From JACDAS01 sp046262415 (GTDB lineage: Bacteria > Actinomycetota > Thermoleophilia > Gaiellales > Gaiellaceae), in contig JBHEMU010000068.1 of the NCBI GenBank assembly GCA_046262415.1, positions 1 to 7,677 of the forward strand: DNA of 7,677 nucleotides, written 5' to 3'. Position numbers and translations under genes: made by a program. Under the pieces are notes generated by a model, which saw only the letters and a program-made list of their open reading frames with translations, searched no databases and was not told where the DNA came from. This document shows, piece by piece, positions 1-6,455 of the stretch. The first letter of the stretch is position 1; each line of letters opens with the position of its first letter.

Positions 1-237
1 GCCGTGAAGGGCCCCGCCGACCGGATGCTCGCCCGTCTCGCCGGCGGCACGAGCCCCGCGCACGTGGCCGGCTGCTACGAGGGCCTGATCGACGCGCTCG
101 TGATCGACGAGGCCGACGCCGCCGACGTGGGCGACCTGCGAGTCCGGCCGATCGTCACCAGGACGTTGATGCGCGACGCGGATGCGCGGCGCCGGCTCGC
201 CGAGGCCGCCCTCGAAGCGGCGGGAGCCCTGCTCTGA
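1..237 (+). CDS. cofD: CofD/FbiA, F420 phosphoenolpyruvyl/2-phospholactate transferase, 3' end only
   Basis: Only the last 78 codons are inside the window; the reading frame is open from base 1, so the gene begins upstream. The visible part has the C-terminal signature of the CofD family: a KGPADRML block near the left edge, then a GLIDALVIDEADA block, then a TLMRDADARRRLAEAAL helix near the end. In this family the enzyme transfers the phospholactyl or phosphoenolpyruvyl group from a GDP-activated precursor to the deazaflavin Fo, giving F420-0 or dehydro-F420-0 in the cytosol. The identity is supported by what follows: an F420:NADPH oxidoreductase and CofE, the next enzyme of the pathway. Its TGA stop (235-237) overlaps the next gene's CTG start. 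The substrate (PEP as in mycobacteria, or 2-phospholactate as in archaea) cannot be decided from this tail. Confidence 0.88.
   Translation, partial: AVKGPADRMLARLAGGTSPAHVAGCYEGLIDALVIDEADAADVGDLRVRPIVTRTLMRDADARRRLAEAALEAAGALL
222..226 (+). promoter_or_regulatory. Shine-Dalgarno site for the CTG-initiated npdG
   Basis: GGGAG lies inside the end of cofD, seven bases before the CTG at 234. It decides the start: no ATG, GTG or TTG occurs in this frame across at least the preceding 50 bases, and the next GTG (315) would remove the dinucleotide-binding loop. Confidence 0.55.
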
Positions 238-851
238 AGGTCGGGATCGTCGGCGGGACCGGGCCGTTCGGACGGGCCCTGGCCCAGCGGCTCGGGGCGG
301 CCGGCCACGACGTCGTGATCGGCTCGCGCGAGGCGGCGAAGGCGGAGCAGGCCGCCGTCGAGCTCGGGGTCGCCGGCGCGTCGAACGAGGACGCCGTTCG
401 AGGAGTCGACCTGGCCGTGCTCGCCGTCAACGCGAAGGCGGCGGTCGACACCGCGACGGCGCTGGCGCCAGCTCTGGGGGAGACGCCGCTGCTCTGCGTC
501 GCCAGCGAGCTGAGCTTCTCGAAGGACGGCGTGCTGCCGAGCAGCGAAGCCCGCTCGCTCGCCGAGCGCGTGGCCGACGTCGTCTCGGCCCCCGTCGCCG
601 CCGGCCTGCACTCGCTCGCGGCGTCGAACCTGGCGGGCGAGGCGACGCTCGAGGAGGACGCGCTCGTCTGCGGCAGCGACGCGCGCGCGAAGGAGCTCGC
701 GCTCGCCCTCGCCGCGACCGTCTGCGACGGGCGCGCGGTCGACGCCGGCCCGCTCGCGAGCGCCCGGGCCCTCGAGGGCCTGACGGCGGTGATCGTGAAC
801 GTGAACCGCCGCTACGGCGCGCACGCGGGCATCCGCCTCACGGGTCTGTGA
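234..851 (+). CDS. npdG: NADPH:coenzyme F420 oxidoreductase (Fno/NpdG family)
   Basis: A 205-residue cytosolic enzyme that passes hydride between NADP(H) and F420. Starting at CTG 234, the protein opens with a beta strand and the Rossmann loop G7-G-T-G-P-F-G13, followed by I29-G-S-R32; in this family the Ser-Arg pair contacts the NADP 2'-phosphate. The C-terminus has the characteristic block ARALEGLTAVIVNVNRRY followed by HAGIRLTGL, which is diagnostic for F420-dependent NADP reductases. The length is normal for the family. The start is inferred. CTG at 234-236 overlaps the cofD stop as CTGA, a GGGAG site sits seven bases upstream, and the only later ordinary starts (such as GTG 315) would delete the cofactor loop. 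The TGA stop (849-851) overlaps the GTG of cofE. Position between cofD and cofE agrees with the assignment. Confidence 0.88.
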   Translation: MKVGIVGGTGPFGRALAQRLGAAGHDVVIGSREAAKAEQAAVELGVAGASNEDAVRGVDLAVLAVNAKAAVDTATALAPALGETPLLCVASELSFSKDGVLPSSEARSLAERVADVVSAPVAAGLHSLAASNLAGEATLEEDALVCGSDARAKELALALAATVCDGRAVDAGPLASARALEGLTAVIVNVNRRYGAHAGIRLTGL

Positions 852-1576
852 CCGAGGTCAGGGTGATCCCCGTCGTGGGGATCCCCGCGCTCCAGGAGGG
901 AGACGACCTGGCCGCGCTGATCGCCGCCCGTGCCGGCCTCGAGGACGGCGACGTCCTCGTCGTCGCGCAGAAGGCCGTGTCGAAGGTCGAGGGTCGCGTC
1001 GTCTCGCTCACGGACGTCGAGCCCTCCGAGCAGGCCCTCGACCTCGCCGGCGGGGAGGACCCCAGGCACGTCGAGGTGATCCTGCGCGAGGCCGCGCGCC
1101 TCGTCCGCGTCCGGCCGCCGCTCGTGATCGCCGAGACCCGCCACGGCTTCGTCTGCGCCTCGGCGGGCGTCGACGCCTCGAACGCGCCGCGGCCGGGCAC
1201 GCTCGTGCTCCTGCCCGTCGACCCCGACGCCTCCGCCGGGCGGCTCCGCGACCGCCTGCGGGAGCTGACCGGGCGCGAGGTCGGCGTGATCGTGAGCGAC
1301 TCGTTCGGGCGCGCCTGGCGCCAGGGAACGACGGACGTGGCGATCGGCGCCGCTGGCATCACGCCCCTCCTCGACCTGCGCGGGACCCTCGACGCCGCCG
1401 GCTACGAGCTCCGCTCGACGCAGATCGCGGTCGCCGACGAGCTCGCCGGGGCCGCCGAGCTCGTGCTCGGCAAGGCGGAAGGGATACCCGCGGCGATCGT
1501 CCGCGGCGTCGACGTCCGCGGGGACGGCGCCGCGCGCGAGCTCGTGCTGCCGCCGGAGCGTAATCTCTTCCCGTGA
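848..1576 (+). CDS. cofE: CofE, coenzyme F420-0:L-glutamate ligase (stand-alone)
   Basis: A 242-residue GTP-dependent ligase that adds glutamate residues to F420-0, building the tail of the cofactor. Family blocks are in the expected order: V38-V-A-Q-K-A-V-S-K near the N-terminus, G100-FVCASAGVDASN (to about 112), S150-DSFGRAWRQG (to 160), and the C-terminal STQIAVADELAGAAELVLGK followed by EGIPAAIVRG. The start is GTG 848, overlapping the npdG stop as GTGA; the reading frame is open far upstream, but that stretch encodes npdG in another frame. The protein ends soon after the CofE domain, so it resembles archaeal CofE. It lacks the C-terminal FMN-binding nitroreductase domain that in mycobacterial FbiB reduces dehydro-F420-0. 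The next gene starts inside its stop codon. Confidence 0.93.
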   Translation: MTEVRVIPVVGIPALQEGDDLAALIAARAGLEDGDVLVVAQKAVSKVEGRVVSLTDVEPSEQALDLAGGEDPRHVEVILREAARLVRVRPPLVIAETRHGFVCASAGVDASNAPRPGTLVLLPVDPDASAGRLRDRLRELTGREVGVIVSDSFGRAWRQGTTDVAIGAAGITPLLDLRGTLDAAGYELRSTQIAVADELAGAAELVLGKAEGIPAAIVRGVDVRGDGAARELVLPPERNLFP

Positions 1577-2493
1577 TCGCCCACTGGGACGACGTCGAGG
1601 GCCGCCTCCAAGAGCTGGGGCACCTGCGCGCGACGTGGTACGACCTCGGCAGCGCCGCAGGCTCGCGCACGGTCGGGGTCACGCGTCTGCGCATGGACGA
1701 GGGCGGCATCCCGACCCCGGCGCACGTGCACCAGGACGAGGAGGAGATCTTCTTCGTCCTGGCGGGCTCCGGGCTCTCCTGGCAGGACGGCAAGACGTAC
1801 GAGGTGCGGGGCGGCGACACGATCGTCCACCGCGTCTTTCAGGAGGCGCACACCCTGCGCGCCGGCCCCGACGGGCTCGACGTGCTCGCGTTCGGCCAGC
1901 GCGGCCGCGGCGTCAGCGCCGTCCTCCCGCGCGCCGGGGTGATGTGGGCCTGGCCGAGCTGGGTCGAGGTCGGGAAGGGCGACCGCCCGTGGGCCCGCGA
2001 GGCCGCCGCCGGCCCGCCGGAGTTCCCGCCTCCCGAGACCGAGCGGCCGGAGACGATCAGGGCCCGGGAGGAGACCGAGATGATCACGAACGAGCGGGAG
2101 GGTCACCGGGCGCGGGCACGCCGGCTCGCACCGCCGCCGATCGCGGAGTCGACCGGGCTCAACTTCGTCCAGCTCGAGCCGGGACAGATGGGGCCGCCGC
2201 CGCACTGCCACTCGGCCGAGGAGGAGCTGTTCGTCGTCCTCGACGGCGGCGGCGTCGTCGTCCTCGGCGAGGAGGAGCACGAGCTGCGGCGCGGCCACGT
2301 GGTCGCGAGGCCGCCGGCGACCCGTGTCGCCCACGCGTTCCGGGCGGGCGACGCCGGTCTGACCTACCTCGCCTACGGCACGCGCGAGCCGAACGACATC
2401 TGCTTCTACCCGCGCTCGAACAAGATCGCCTGGCGAGGCGTCGGCGTCATCGGCCGCGTCGAGCAGCTCGACTACTGGGACGGCGAGGACTGA
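1573..2493 (+). CDS. Two-domain cupin protein (bicupin) of unknown function
   Basis: A 306-residue protein with two cupin beta-barrels. Domain 1 (about 30-115) carries H51-x-H53 followed by E57/E58 and a later H93; domain 2 (about 190-275) carries H211-x-H213 followed by E217/E218 and H254. These match the two metal-binding cupin motifs, so both barrels probably hold a divalent metal. A hydrophilic Pro/Glu-rich linker (about 140-185) joins them. The C-terminus (YPRSNKI, then LDYWDGED) resembles the end of the single cupin encoded opposite. The start is GTG 1573, overlapping the cofE stop as GTGA; the only GGAG upstream is too far away (14 bases) to be convincing, so translational coupling is likely. 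No signal peptide is seen. Cupins include dioxygenases, isomerases and small-molecule binders, and nothing here fixes the substrate. A link to F420 rests only on gene order. Confidence 0.85.
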   Translation: MIAHWDDVEGRLQELGHLRATWYDLGSAAGSRTVGVTRLRMDEGGIPTPAHVHQDEEEIFFVLAGSGLSWQDGKTYEVRGGDTIVHRVFQEAHTLRAGPDGLDVLAFGQRGRGVSAVLPRAGVMWAWPSWVEVGKGDRPWAREAAAGPPEFPPPETERPETIRAREETEMITNEREGHRARARRLAPPPIAESTGLNFVQLEPGQMGPPPHCHSAEEELFVVLDGGGVVVLGEEEHELRRGHVVARPPATRVAHAFRAGDAGLTYLAYGTREPNDICFYPRSNKIAWRGVGVIGRVEQLDYWDGED

Positions 2494-2957
2494 GCCTCGC
2501 CGACGAAGTAGTCGACCCCGCTCGAGCGCAGCGCGATCAGATCGTCCTCCCGGTTGCCGGTCCAGATCCCGATCTTGTCGCTGTCGGGATAGACCGTCGC
2601 CGCCGGGTGGGTCACCGTCGAGGCCATCAGGATCCGGACGGTCGTGTCCGTGCCGTTCCGCACGCCGTGAGCGCCGGCGCGCCCCGGCGGGAAGCAGACC
2701 ACGTCCCAGGGCTCCAGCTCGTCCGAACCCCCGGGGTGGCGTAGCGTCGGGCGCCCCTCGAGGACGAGCAGCCACTCCTCCTCGCCGTACTCGTAGTGGT
2801 ACGGGCAGATCGCCTGGCCGGGTGGAAGCTCGTAGACGCTCATTCCCAGCTTCGCCCCGCCGAGGAGCGGGCCGAGGCGCAGCATCCCCGCGCGGAAGCC
2901 GTCAGGGTCGTCCGCGTCGTACTCGAAGGTCGGAGCGGCGATGTTGACGCGCTTCAT
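2472..2957 (-). CDS. Single-domain cupin protein
   Basis: A 161-residue small cupin. The motif around H54-Y-E56, then E60-E61-W-L-L-V-L-E-G, forms cupin motif 1, with Glu where the second His usually stands. Motif 2 is the block D85-VVCFPPGRAGAH-GVRN, with H97 as the likely last ligand. The tail has YPDSDKIGIW and VDYFVGE. This tail pattern is shared with the second barrel of the convergent bicupin, suggesting the two are paralogous. The start is ATG 2957; the frame stays open further upstream, but that stretch is unlike the family and runs into the divergent gene. A TANNNT box eight bases upstream fits a leaderless transcript. The TAG stop lies inside the bicupin gene, a 22-base tail-to-tail overlap. 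Substrate unknown. Confidence 0.85.
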   Translation of the reverse strand: MKRVNIAAPTFEYDADDPDGFRAGMLRLGPLLGGAKLGMSVYELPPGQAICPYHYEYGEEEWLLVLEGRPTLRHPGGSDELEPWDVVCFPPGRAGAHGVRNGTDTTVRILMASTVTHPAATVYPDSDKIGIWTGNREDDLIALRSSGVDYFVGEAQSSPSQ

Positions 2958-5145
2958 CTGCGCTGATCCTAATCGGCCTGGCTGCGAGGATTCCGGGCCG
3001 AAGCGCCTCAAGCGGGCCCGCGACTGTGCCGATGTCCTGCCTGTGGCCGCAGATCCACTCGAGACCGCCCCCGAGCCTCCTCCGCACGTAGGGAGGGCCT
3101 CGGCCCGCCGGCATTCGCTCGTCGACTCGTACCGGCTCCTCGCCGGGATCTTCCACGAGGTGCTCTCCGAGCAGACGCTCGACTCGCTGCTCGACCGGAT
3201 CGCCGACACGCTCGCCGACCTCGTGCCCTACGACTCGCTGACGATGTACCAGGCCGACGAGACCCGCCGCGACCTCTTCCCTGTCCTCGTCCGCAGTACG
3301 GAGTGGCGCCAGGAGATCTTCCGCAACCGGCCCGGGTTCGGCGAGGGCATCACCGGCTGGGCGGTCGAGCACCGCCGGCCCGTGCTCACGAACGCCGCCC
3401 ACCTCGACCGGCGCGTCGTCTTCGTGCCCGGCACTCCCCCCGACCCGGAGGCGCTGATCGCCGTACCGCTGATCGCGCGCGGCTCCGTCAAGGGATCGCT
3501 CAACATCTATCGCGACGGTGCGGACGCCCACTTCGACCAGGAGGAGTTCGAGCTCGCCAAGCGCTTCGGCGACGCGGCGGCCCTCGCGCTCGACAACGCC
3601 CAGATCCGCGCGCACCTCGAGCATCAGGCTCAGACCGACTCCCTGACCGGCCTCTACAACCACCGCTACTTCTACGACCGCCTCCGTGCCGAGCTGCACC
3701 GGGTGAGCCGCGCGCGAGACTCGGTGTCGCTGCTGATGCTCGACCTGGACGACTTCAAGCGCGTGAACGACGTGTACGGGCACGGGGTCGGCGACCAGGT
3801 CCTCGTCGCGATCGCCGAGCTGATCGGCGCGACCGTCCGCACCTCCGACGTGGCGTGCCGGGTCGGGGGCGAGGAGTTCGCGGTGATCATGTCGTCGTGC
3901 GAGCAGGACGCTGCCCACGGGCTGGCGGTACGGCTCACCGAGGAGCTCGCGCGGCGCGACATCGGACCCGCGAGCGGAGTCACATTGTCGATCGGAATCG
4001 CCGAGGGCCCGCGTCACGCCATCAACCCGCGCGAGCTGGTCGCCTGCGCGGACGCGGCGATGCTGACCGCGAAGGCGCGCGGCAAGGACCAGATCGTCCT
4101 CTTCGACGAGGGCGGCCAGGCAGGCCCGGAGCATTCCGCGAACTCGCGCGGCGAGGTGCGGTCGCTTGCGCACCTGAAGCTGTTGCAGACCGTGTCGACG
4201 AAGCTGAGCGCCTTGCGGAGGATGGACGAGATCGGGGGCCTGATCGCAACGGAGCTACGCGGGCTGCTGGACTACCACAACTGCCGCGTCTACCGGCGTG
4301 ACGGCGACGACCTGATCCCGGTCGCATTCCGCGGTGACGGCTGCTCCGACTGCGAGCAGGGCCTGCGGGCGCTGCGGTGCAAGGTGGGACACGGCATCAC
4401 CGGCCGGGTTGCCCAGACCGGGAAGTCGATGCTCGTCGCGAACACGCTCGCCTCCGAGTTCGCCAGGCAGGTCGAGGGAACCGACGTCCTGGCCGAGTCG
4501 ATGCTCGCCGTGCCGCTTCGGGCGGGGCCGCGCGTCATCGGCGTGATCGTCCTCTCGCAGGTCGGTGAGGGAGTCTTCGACGAGGACGACGAGCGCCTGC
4601 TCGAGATGGTCGCCGGGCACGCGAGCGTCGCGCTCGAGAACGCCCGGCTCTACGAGGCGGCGCGCAGCGAGGCGGAGCTGGCGAGGGGCCTGCTCGAGTT
4701 CGGGCGCCGGCTCTGCGGGGCGACGAGCCTCGAAACGGCCCTCGCGCTGATCGCGGAGATGTCAGCCTCGATGCTCGGTTCGCCGAAGGCTTCGGTCTGG
4801 CTGCAGGACGAGGACACGGGCGAGATGCGGGCGCACGCCGTCCACGGGCATTCGCAGCGGGAGCGCGAGACCGTCCTCGCGGAGCGCTTCACCGCGAAGG
4901 ACGCAGAGCGCTTCCTGGCCGCCGGGGAGCCCGTGGTCGTCCAGCCGGACGAGCGCGCGGAGGTCGGGGCCGCCGACCCGGTCGAGGCGATGGCGGTGGG
5001 GCCGATCCTCCTCGCCGGCGGACGCCTCGCGTGCATCGCCGCCAGCGCACCCGTGCCGGGACCGTACGAGTTCTCACCGGCGGCGCTGCGCCTGCTCGCG
5101 GGCATCGCCGACCAGGCGAAGCTGGCGCTGACGAGCCTCACGTAG
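2941..5145 (+). CDS. Soluble diguanylate cyclase, GAF-GGDEF-GAF-GAF
   Basis: A protein of up to 734 residues that should convert two GTP to cyclic di-GMP. Order: GAF 1 (about 60-225), GGDEF (about 230-390), GAF 2 (about 412-570), GAF 3 (about 580-732). The GGDEF domain opens with D233-SLTGLYN, has the metal-binding D268-L-D-D-F-K, N276 and D285, and the signature G309-G-E-E-F313. R300-T-S-D303, exactly five residues before it, is the inhibitory c-di-GMP site. No membrane segment or signal peptide is visible, so it senses cytosolic signals. GAF 2 contains four cysteines (448, 468, 471, 480). The start is uncertain. ATG 2941 has GGAG five bases upstream but overlaps the divergent cupin start by 17 bases, and its first roughly 55 residues have weaker codon bias. 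GTG 3043 is an alternative (700 residues) without a clear ribosome site. The catalytic call is firm, the start is not. Confidence 0.9.
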   Translation: MLTRFICADPNRPGCEDSGPKRLKRARDCADVLPVAADPLETAPEPPPHVGRASARRHSLVDSYRLLAGIFHEVLSEQTLDSLLDRIADTLADLVPYDSLTMYQADETRRDLFPVLVRSTEWRQEIFRNRPGFGEGITGWAVEHRRPVLTNAAHLDRRVVFVPGTPPDPEALIAVPLIARGSVKGSLNIYRDGADAHFDQEEFELAKRFGDAAALALDNAQIRAHLEHQAQTDSLTGLYNHRYFYDRLRAELHRVSRARDSVSLLMLDLDDFKRVNDVYGHGVGDQVLVAIAELIGATVRTSDVACRVGGEEFAVIMSSCEQDAAHGLAVRLTEELARRDIGPASGVTLSIGIAEGPRHAINPRELVACADAAMLTAKARGKDQIVLFDEGGQAGPEHSANSRGEVRSLAHLKLLQTVSTKLSALRRMDEIGGLIATELRGLLDYHNCRVYRRDGDDLIPVAFRGDGCSDCEQGLRALRCKVGHGITGRVAQTGKSMLVANTLASEFARQVEGTDVLAESMLAVPLRAGPRVIGVIVLSQVGEGVFDEDDERLLEMVAGHASVALENARLYEAARSEAELARGLLEFGRRLCGATSLETALALIAEMSASMLGSPKASVWLQDEDTGEMRAHAVHGHSQRERETVLAERFTAKDAERFLAAGEPVVVQPDERAEVGAADPVEAMAVGPILLAGGRLACIAASAPVPGPYEFSPAALRLLAGIADQAKLALTSLT
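2966..2971 (-). promoter_or_regulatory. Putative -10 box (TAGGAT), leaderless promoter of the cupin gene
   Basis: On the minus strand TAGGAT ends eight bases before the ATG at 2957, which would place the transcription start at or beside the start codon. No convincing -35 hexamer is visible. The box lies within the possible N-terminal extension of the divergent GGDEF gene. Confidence 0.4.
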
Positions 5146-5148
5146 GAA

Positions 5149-5235
5149 GTCTCGACCCGGGATGCGCTCGCGCGGTCGGCTCAGACGGAGCACGGGCAAG
5201 CCCGCGCTCCTGAGGTCGGCGTCGCAAGCGACGCC
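5149..5235. repeat. Double-hairpin element, copy 1
   Basis: First copy of a tandem intergenic repeat. Hairpin A (5187-5210) pairs GGAGC with GCTCC and CGGG with CCCG around the loop CAAG, with one A/C mismatch; flanking CTCA/TGAG can extend the stem. Hairpin B (5218-5235) pairs GGCGTCG with CGACGCC, a perfect 7-bp stem, again with a CAAG loop. It lies just after the GGDEF stop. It may terminate transcription but lacks a T-tract on either strand. Confidence 0.85.
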
Positions 5236-5246
5236 CTGGAGCGTGG

Positions 5247-5332
5247 GTCTCTACCCGGATGCGCTCGTGCGGTCGGCTCAGACGGAGCACGGGCAAGCCC
5301 GCGCTCCTGAGGTCGGCGTCGCAAGCGCCGCC
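5247..5332. repeat. Double-hairpin element, copy 2
   Basis: Second copy, about 97 bases downstream of the first. Over 5258-5332 against 5161-5235 only two of 75 positions differ (5171 C to 5268 T; 5231 A to 5328 C); the left flank adds one substitution and a one-base gap. Hairpin A (5284-5307) is unchanged. The second difference breaks one pair in hairpin B (5315-5332). A further small hairpin, GGGT-CTCT-ACCC (5245-5256), lies across the junction of the copies. The copy ends 12 bases from the dinB stop. Confidence 0.85.
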
Positions 5333-5344
5333 TAGCGGTCGGCA

Positions 5345-6403
5345 TCAGGTCAGCGTGAGCTGGCGGTACGAGGCGAGATTGGACACGCTGACACCCACGA
5401 GGCGCAGCGGACCGGGGCGGTCCCGCAGCGCCCGGTCGAGCAGCGAGCAGGCGAGCGCACCGAGCGCCGCCGCGTCATCGAGGCCGGCGTGCACCGTGGT
5501 CGACCGGGAGCGGATCGAGAAGTCGGTGTAGCGCACCTTCGTCGTCACGGTGCGCGCGGACTGTCCTTTCTCGAGGAGGTGGGCCGCGACGCGGGCGGCC
5601 ATGCGGCGGAGCTCGTCGTGCAGGCGCTCGCGGTCGTCGACGTCCCGCTCGAAGGTCTCCTCGTGGCCGATCGAGACGCGTTCGGAGGTGAGCTCTAGCG
5701 GGCGCAGGTCGAGGCCGCGGGCGCGGTCTCGCAGCAGGCGCCCGACCTTTCCCGGCAGCAGCCGTCGCAGGTCGTCGTCGGTCAGGGCGGCGAGAGCGCC
5801 CACGGTCTCGGCCCCGGCCGACCGCAGGCGCTCCTCCGCGCTCGGCCCGACGCCGGGCAGGAGCCGGATCGGGAAGGGGGCAAGGTACGCCGCCTCGCGC
5901 CCGGCGGGCACGACGACGAGGCCTCCAGGCTTGCGGCGGTCGCTCGCGACCTTGGCGACGACCTTGCACGACGCGATGCCGAGGGAGCACGTGAGGCTCG
6001 TCGCGCCGCGTACGGCAGCCTGGACCGCCTCGCCCAGCTCGCGGGCGCGGAGGAAGTCGCGGGCGACCTCGCCGAGGTCGAGGTACCCCTCGTCCAGGCC
6101 GGTCCGCTCCACCGTCGGCACCACCTGGCGAACGGCGTCCCAGACGGCCTGCGAGTACGAGCGGTAGAGCGTGTGCCTCGGCCGGACGAACACCGCGTGG
6201 GGGCAGCGGCGCAGGGCCTCGGCGGAGCTCATCGCCGAGTGGATGCCGAAGCGCCGCGCCGCGTAGTTCGCCGTCGCCACGACGGCGCGCCCGTGCGGGT
6301 CGCCGCCGACGACGAGCGGCCTCAGGCGCAGCTCGGGCTGCTCGAGCTCCTCCACCGCGGCGAAGAACGCGTCCAGGTCGAGGTGCGCGACGATCGCGGG
6401 CAC
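5345..6403 (-). CDS. dinB: DNA polymerase IV (Y-family translesion polymerase)
   Basis: A 352-residue error-prone polymerase that copies past DNA lesions. The N-terminal palm block is H7-L-D9-L-D11-A-F-F14-A-A-V-E, with D9 a metal ligand and F14 at the steric-gate position. The second catalytic block is G102-L-D104-E105-G-Y-L-D, followed by CSLGIASCKVVAKVASDRRKPGG. A helix-hairpin-helix region follows (LLPGVGPSAEERL), then the little-finger domain. The last residues, QLTLT, resemble the terminal clamp-binding motif of E. coli Pol IV. GTG 6403 is chosen because family homology starts there (VPAIVAHLDLDAFF); the open frame continues 59 codons upstream but encodes Pro-rich sequence covering the intergenic dyads. 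A TATCCT box six bases upstream suggests a leaderless transcript. No actinobacterial-type LexA box (GAAC-N4-GTTC) is visible upstream. It converges on the GGDEF gene. Confidence 0.95.
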   Translation of the reverse strand: MPAIVAHLDLDAFFAAVEELEQPELRLRPLVVGGDPHGRAVVATANYAARRFGIHSAMSSAEALRRCPHAVFVRPRHTLYRSYSQAVWDAVRQVVPTVERTGLDEGYLDLGEVARDFLRARELGEAVQAAVRGATSLTCSLGIASCKVVAKVASDRRKPGGLVVVPAGREAAYLAPFPIRLLPGVGPSAEERLRSAGAETVGALAALTDDDLRRLLPGKVGRLLRDRARGLDLRPLELTSERVSIGHEETFERDVDDRERLHDELRRMAARVAAHLLEKGQSARTVTTKVRYTDFSIRSRSTTVHAGLDDAAALGALACSLLDRALRDRPGPLRLVGVSVSNLASYRQLTLT

Positions 6404-6409
6404 CGCCCA

Positions 6410-6415
6410 AGGATA
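6410..6415 (-). promoter_or_regulatory. Putative -10 box (TATCCT), leaderless promoter of dinB
   Basis: On the minus strand TATCCT ends six bases before GTG 6403, and no Shine-Dalgarno sequence precedes the start. The predicted transcription start therefore falls on the start codon. No clear -35 element is visible. Confidence 0.4.
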
Positions 6416-6455
6416 GGCTCGCTTCCGGCAGGCCCCCGCCGTCAGGGCCGGGCCC

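Larger units (their letters stand above)
5146..5344. terminator. Possible bidirectional terminator region between convergent genes
   Basis: The GGDEF gene and dinB converge here. The 199-base gap is mostly the two double-hairpin copies, so strong stems face both transcription units. There is no T-run, so this would be a high-GC, non-canonical terminator; the element may equally be a dispersed repeat with no terminator role. No credible gene is seen in the gap. Confidence 0.35.

Noticed and set aside
182..847. Long upstream extension of the cofE reading frame (464 codons in all)
   Set aside because: This stretch encodes npdG in another frame with clear family motifs; the extension is Arg-rich, low-complexity sequence of the kind read from high-GC shadow frames.
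2472..2493. Assembly error as the cause of overlapping cupin ends
   Set aside because: Both tails keep intact family-like C-termini, and a similar short convergent overlap occurs at 7214-7224, so compact packing is a simpler explanation.
1402..2775. 457-codon open frame on the minus strand across the bicupin and cupin genes
   Set aside because: Composition is Arg/Ala/Pro/Asp-rich with no domain, and recognised cupins occupy the same DNA in other frames.
2902..4173. 423-codon minus-strand frame opposite the cyclase
   Set aside because: It is antisense to the conserved GAF and GGDEF domains and shows no recognisable motif; an artefact of GC-rich third positions.
5149..5332. CRISPR-like array
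   Set aside because: Only two copies, long hairpin-forming units, a single 11-22-base spacer and no cas gene nearby.
5259..5531. Possible small plus-strand gene starting in repeat copy 2
   Set aside because: It runs antisense into the conserved dinB C-terminus, and its product is Arg/Ser-rich without a motif or ribosome site.
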